This document shows, in pieces, positions 61,601 to 64,000 of a stretch of DNA of 64,000 nt (within the stretch, counting starts at the first letter, position 1; each line of letters opens with the position of its first letter). Both the position numbers and the translations under genes were made by a program. Below the pieces are notes generated by a model that saw nothing but the letters and a program-made list of their open reading frames with translations, ran no database searches and had not been told where the DNA came from. The stretch is taken from NCBI GenBank assembly GCA_028278225.1, contig JANQEU010000030.1, positions 124,001-188,000 of the forward strand. Reading direction: 5' to 3'. This stretch comes from Cyclobacteriaceae bacterium. Its GTDB lineage: Bacteria > Bacteroidota > Bacteroidia > Cytophagales > Cyclobacteriaceae.

Positions 61601-64000
61601 ATGAAAATTTTTCGGTTCGTTTTTTTCTTCACTGTCACTATGGCGCTTTTTATCCTTTTGGATAATCCCTACAAAGGCATACCTCCTTTGGGTAAACTGC
61701 TAAGCCCTCATCAGGGATACCTGCAAAATGCCGAAAAAGATTCATTGACACTGCCGGAGCAAATTACCCTGGAAGGAATACAATCAGAAGTCACCATTCA
61801 ATTTGATGAGCTTCTCATACCTCATATCTCAGCCCAAAATGAGGAAGACCTGTATTTTGCCCAGGGCTATGTAACGGCCTATCACAGGCTTTGGCAAATG
61901 GAAATGCAGCTGTATAAAACAGCAGGAAGGATATCGGAGCTCCTTGGGGCGGATTTTCTGGATTTTGACAAACAACAAAGGAGAAAAGGGCTTTTATACG
62001 GTGCCTACAATACACTGGAAGAGTTGCAGAAAGTCCCGCAATTATATGGATACCTTGAGGCATATACGAGGGGTGTCAATTCGTATATCAGTTCACTTGA
62101 TCCGGGAAATTACCCAATTGAATATAAACTTCTGAATTACGCTCCTGAACCCTGGACAACTTTTAAATGCGCATTGTTGCTAACTGAGATGGCAGATCAA
62201 TTATCAAGAGGTGAAGCCGATCTTGAAAATACCAACGCACTAAAGTTATGGGGTGAAGATACTTTCAATCTGCTCTATCCGGAGGATTATCCTGATGTTG
62301 ATCCGGTGATACCAGCGGGCACAAGCTTTGATTTCAAACCTGTTGAGCTGAAAGATCCAGGCATTTTATTTCCGCTCGATTTTACAAAACCTGTTATCGA
62401 CAAACCGCACCCTGGAAATGGCAGTAACAGTTTCATTGTAAACGGAAATAAAACCAGGGATGGTTCTGTTTACCTGGCAAATGAGCCGGACCTGGGACTT
62501 AATCTCCCAAGTATCTGGTACCTTGTCCACCTGATCACTCCGGATCAGAATGTAATGGGTGCCACACTACCGGGTACGCCTTTCGTAGTCATCGGATTCA
62601 ATGACAGCATAGCATGGGGGATGACCAATGCAAAAAGAGACCTTGTTGACTGGTATAATATAGAATTCAAAAATGACAAAAGAGAGGAGTACAGATACGA
62701 TAATAAATGGCTCAAAACCCAAAAAATAGTCGAACGATTCAAGGTGAAGGATGGTGACCCTCAGTTTGATACTATTGTATATACTCACTACGGGCCGGTC
62801 ACTTATGATCGCAACTTCCCGCTAAGCGATGAAAAGGAGTTGAATCTGGCAATGCGTTGGACTGCTCATGACCCTTCTATTGAGCATTTGGCACTTTACA
62901 AGCTCAACAAGGCTAAGAATTTTCATGATTTTCTGGAGGCCGGATCATATTTTACAGGGCCACCACAAAACATCTCTTTTGCTTCAGTGGCCGGAAATAT
63001 TGGCATTCAGATCACGGGTAAATTTCCTGTGAAATGGGAAAGACAGGGAAAGTTTCTCATGGATGGTAGTGATTCAAGGCAGGAATGGAAGACCATGATG
63101 CCCTACGAACACATCTATCGCACATTTAACCCGGCACAGAATTTCGCCAGTTCGGCGAATCAACACCCGGGAGACAGCCTTTACCCGTACTATGATTACG
63201 ACTACAATTTCGAATACTACAGAAACCGGCGAATCAACGACAGGCTGAAAGTACTGAACAACATAGATGAAAAAGATATGATGAAGCTGCAACATGATAA
63301 CTTCAATTATATCGCCTTCGAAAGTCTGCCAATGATGCTTGATAGTCTGGACTCGGCCTCCCTGACCCCCCTGGAAGCAGGCTATTACGAATCATTGAAA
63401 GAATGGGATTACTTCAATGATCCGGATCGGGTGGAACCCTCAATGTTTGAAACGTGGTGGGATATCCTTTACGAACTTACCTGGGATGAAATCGACAGTA
63501 TTGAAGTGTCCCTGCTTAAACCAAACACTTACAACACGATCCATCTCTACAAAAACCATCCTGATCTTTCTTTTTTTGACATCATTTCAACCCCGCAGGT
63601 TGAGAACAGTACCGGCCTGTTCAGGAAGAGCTTTACCCAGGCCGTGGAAACTCTTGAAAAATGGAAAGATGATAACGGAGGTGATCTCGCATGGTATAAG
63701 TTCAAAAATACTACGATCGACCATTTGCTCAGAATTGAACCGTTTTCCGTATCAAAGATCCGGATAGGGGGAAACCACAGCATCGTAAATGCGGCAACTG
63801 AAGATCACGGCCCATCATGGCGGATGGTCGTAAAACTTACAAAAGAAGGAATTCAGGCGTGGGGAGTATACCCGGGAAGTCAAAGTGGCAATCCAGGTAA
63901 TCCGACATATGCCCACATGATCGAGAATTGGGCAAACGGGAATTATCATCAATTGAAATTCTCAAGAAACCTGGATCAGGAAGACATCAAATATGAAATC
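61601..64000 (+). CDS. Penicillin acylase family N-terminal-nucleophile hydrolase, truncated by window end
   Basis: The frame runs from the ATG at 61601 through base 64000 with no stop, 800 codons, so the C-terminus lies outside. An N-terminal membrane/signal helix (FFFTVTMALFILL) is followed by the alpha chain (EDLYFAQGYVTAYHRLWQMEMQ, RISELLG). The self-cleavage site is GNG-SNSFIVNG, with Ser275 becoming the N-terminal nucleophile. Beta-chain motifs include TPFVVIGFNDSIAWGMTNAKRDLVDWY and GNHSIVNAATEDHGPSWRMVV. The family (cephalosporin, penicillin and homoserine-lactone acylases) cleaves amide bonds. The missing tail is probably short. Substrate unknown; quorum signal or amide turnover are options. 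Confidence 0.9.
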   Translation, partial: MKIFRFVFFFTVTMALFILLDNPYKGIPPLGKLLSPHQGYLQNAEKDSLTLPEQITLEGIQSEVTIQFDELLIPHISAQNEEDLYFAQGYVTAYHRLWQMEMQLYKTAGRISELLGADFLDFDKQQRRKGLLYGAYNTLEELQKVPQLYGYLEAYTRGVNSYISSLDPGNYPIEYKLLNYAPEPWTTFKCALLLTEMADQLSRGEADLENTNALKLWGEDTFNLLYPEDYPDVDPVIPAGTSFDFKPVELKDPGILFPLDFTKPVIDKPHPGNGSNSFIVNGNKTRDGSVYLANEPDLGLNLPSIWYLVHLITPDQNVMGATLPGTPFVVIGFNDSIAWGMTNAKRDLVDWYNIEFKNDKREEYRYDNKWLKTQKIVERFKVKDGDPQFDTIVYTHYGPVTYDRNFPLSDEKELNLAMRWTAHDPSIEHLALYKLNKAKNFHDFLEAGSYFTGPPQNISFASVAGNIGIQITGKFPVKWERQGKFLMDGSDSRQEWKTMMPYEHIYRTFNPAQNFASSANQHPGDSLYPYYDYDYNFEYYRNRRINDRLKVLNNIDEKDMMKLQHDNFNYIAFESLPMMLDSLDSASLTPLEAGYYESLKEWDYFNDPDRVEPSMFETWWDILYELTWDEIDSIEVSLLKPNTYNTIHLYKNHPDLSFFDIISTPQVENSTGLFRKSFTQAVETLEKWKDDNGGDLAWYKFKNTTIDHLLRIEPFSVSKIRIGGNHSIVNAATEDHGPSWRMVVKLTKEGIQAWGVYPGSQSGNPGNPTYAHMIENWANGNYHQLKFSRNLDQEDIKYEI

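Noticed and set aside
61815-62063. Several short frames inside 61601-64000
   Set aside because: They lie within the continuous penicillin acylase frame, which carries the family motifs and runs off the end of the window.

Overview
This window looks like chromosomal DNA from a Bacteroidota bacterium, most likely of the order Cytophagales. The evidence is the gldA-gldF-gldG ABC gene set, batB/batC, paired FtsX-family permeases of the large Bacteroidota type, a TonB-type outer-membrane barrel receptor of the OMP_b-brl class, DUF6089 and head-GIN proteins, many lipoproteins with a Cys close behind a short hydrophobic leader, and several TAnnTTTG boxes, the Bacteroidota sigma-A -7 motif. The gene content is mainly core and housekeeping. 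I see no prophage, transposase, integrase or CRISPR array.

Layout. 1-9.6 kb: the tail of an SMP-30-like protein, a PadR regulator, a secreted ankyrin/PD40 protein, a DUF1989 protein, two divergent FtsX-like permeases and a serine hydrolase. 9.6-10.8 kb: tRNA-Arg(TCT) and tRNA-Ser(GCT) surrounded by broken tRNA copies, tandem repeats and small hairpins. 10.9-18.5 kb: batB-batC, thiolase, a YwqK-type repeat protein, purC, a STAS protein, rnz and a YhhQ-type transporter. 18.6-21.9 kb, minus strand: an orphan ABC ATPase, an alpha/beta hydrolase overlapping a membrane protein made of two tandem halves, and an FNR-like regulator. 22.4-28.2 kb, plus strand: a probable respiratory and sulfur-transfer cluster (lipoprotein with two rhodanese domains, porin, periplasmic rhodanese, octaheme cytochrome c, membrane cytochrome b, lipoprotein rhodanese). 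28.5-37.8 kb: a DUF819 transporter, a Nudix hydrolase, membrane, TPR, head-GIN and thioredoxin-fold proteins, an MFS transporter, an M20 peptidase and a hydrolase. 37.9-42 kb: gldA-gldF-gldG plus DUF4340. 42-51.6 kb: dCMP deaminase, a beta-barrel receptor with a two-component system, a 2-oxoacid:acceptor oxidoreductase with an unusual beta-gamma fusion, and murB. 51.7-56 kb: an amidohydrolase and a very long ribosomal protein S1. 56.1-56.8 kb: tRNA-Cys followed by tRNA-tail copies and palindromes. 56.8-64 kb: a cupin, a lipoprotein, an AlkD-like protein, a toroid-like protein, a DUF6089 barrel, a sugar transferase and a penicillin acylase that runs off the window.

The most coherent candidate system is 21.2-28.2 kb. 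An FNR-type regulator carries cysteines suited to an Fe-S cluster and has an FNR-like box next to its own start. It lies divergent to a cluster that could move electrons from quinol through cytochrome b to a membrane-anchored octaheme cytochrome, with three rhodanese-type proteins predicted outside the cytoplasm. The family of each part is recognisable, but the physiological substrate is not evident. The second unusual theme is that all three tRNA loci carry degraded partial tRNA copies, many interrupted or replaced by short inverted repeats.
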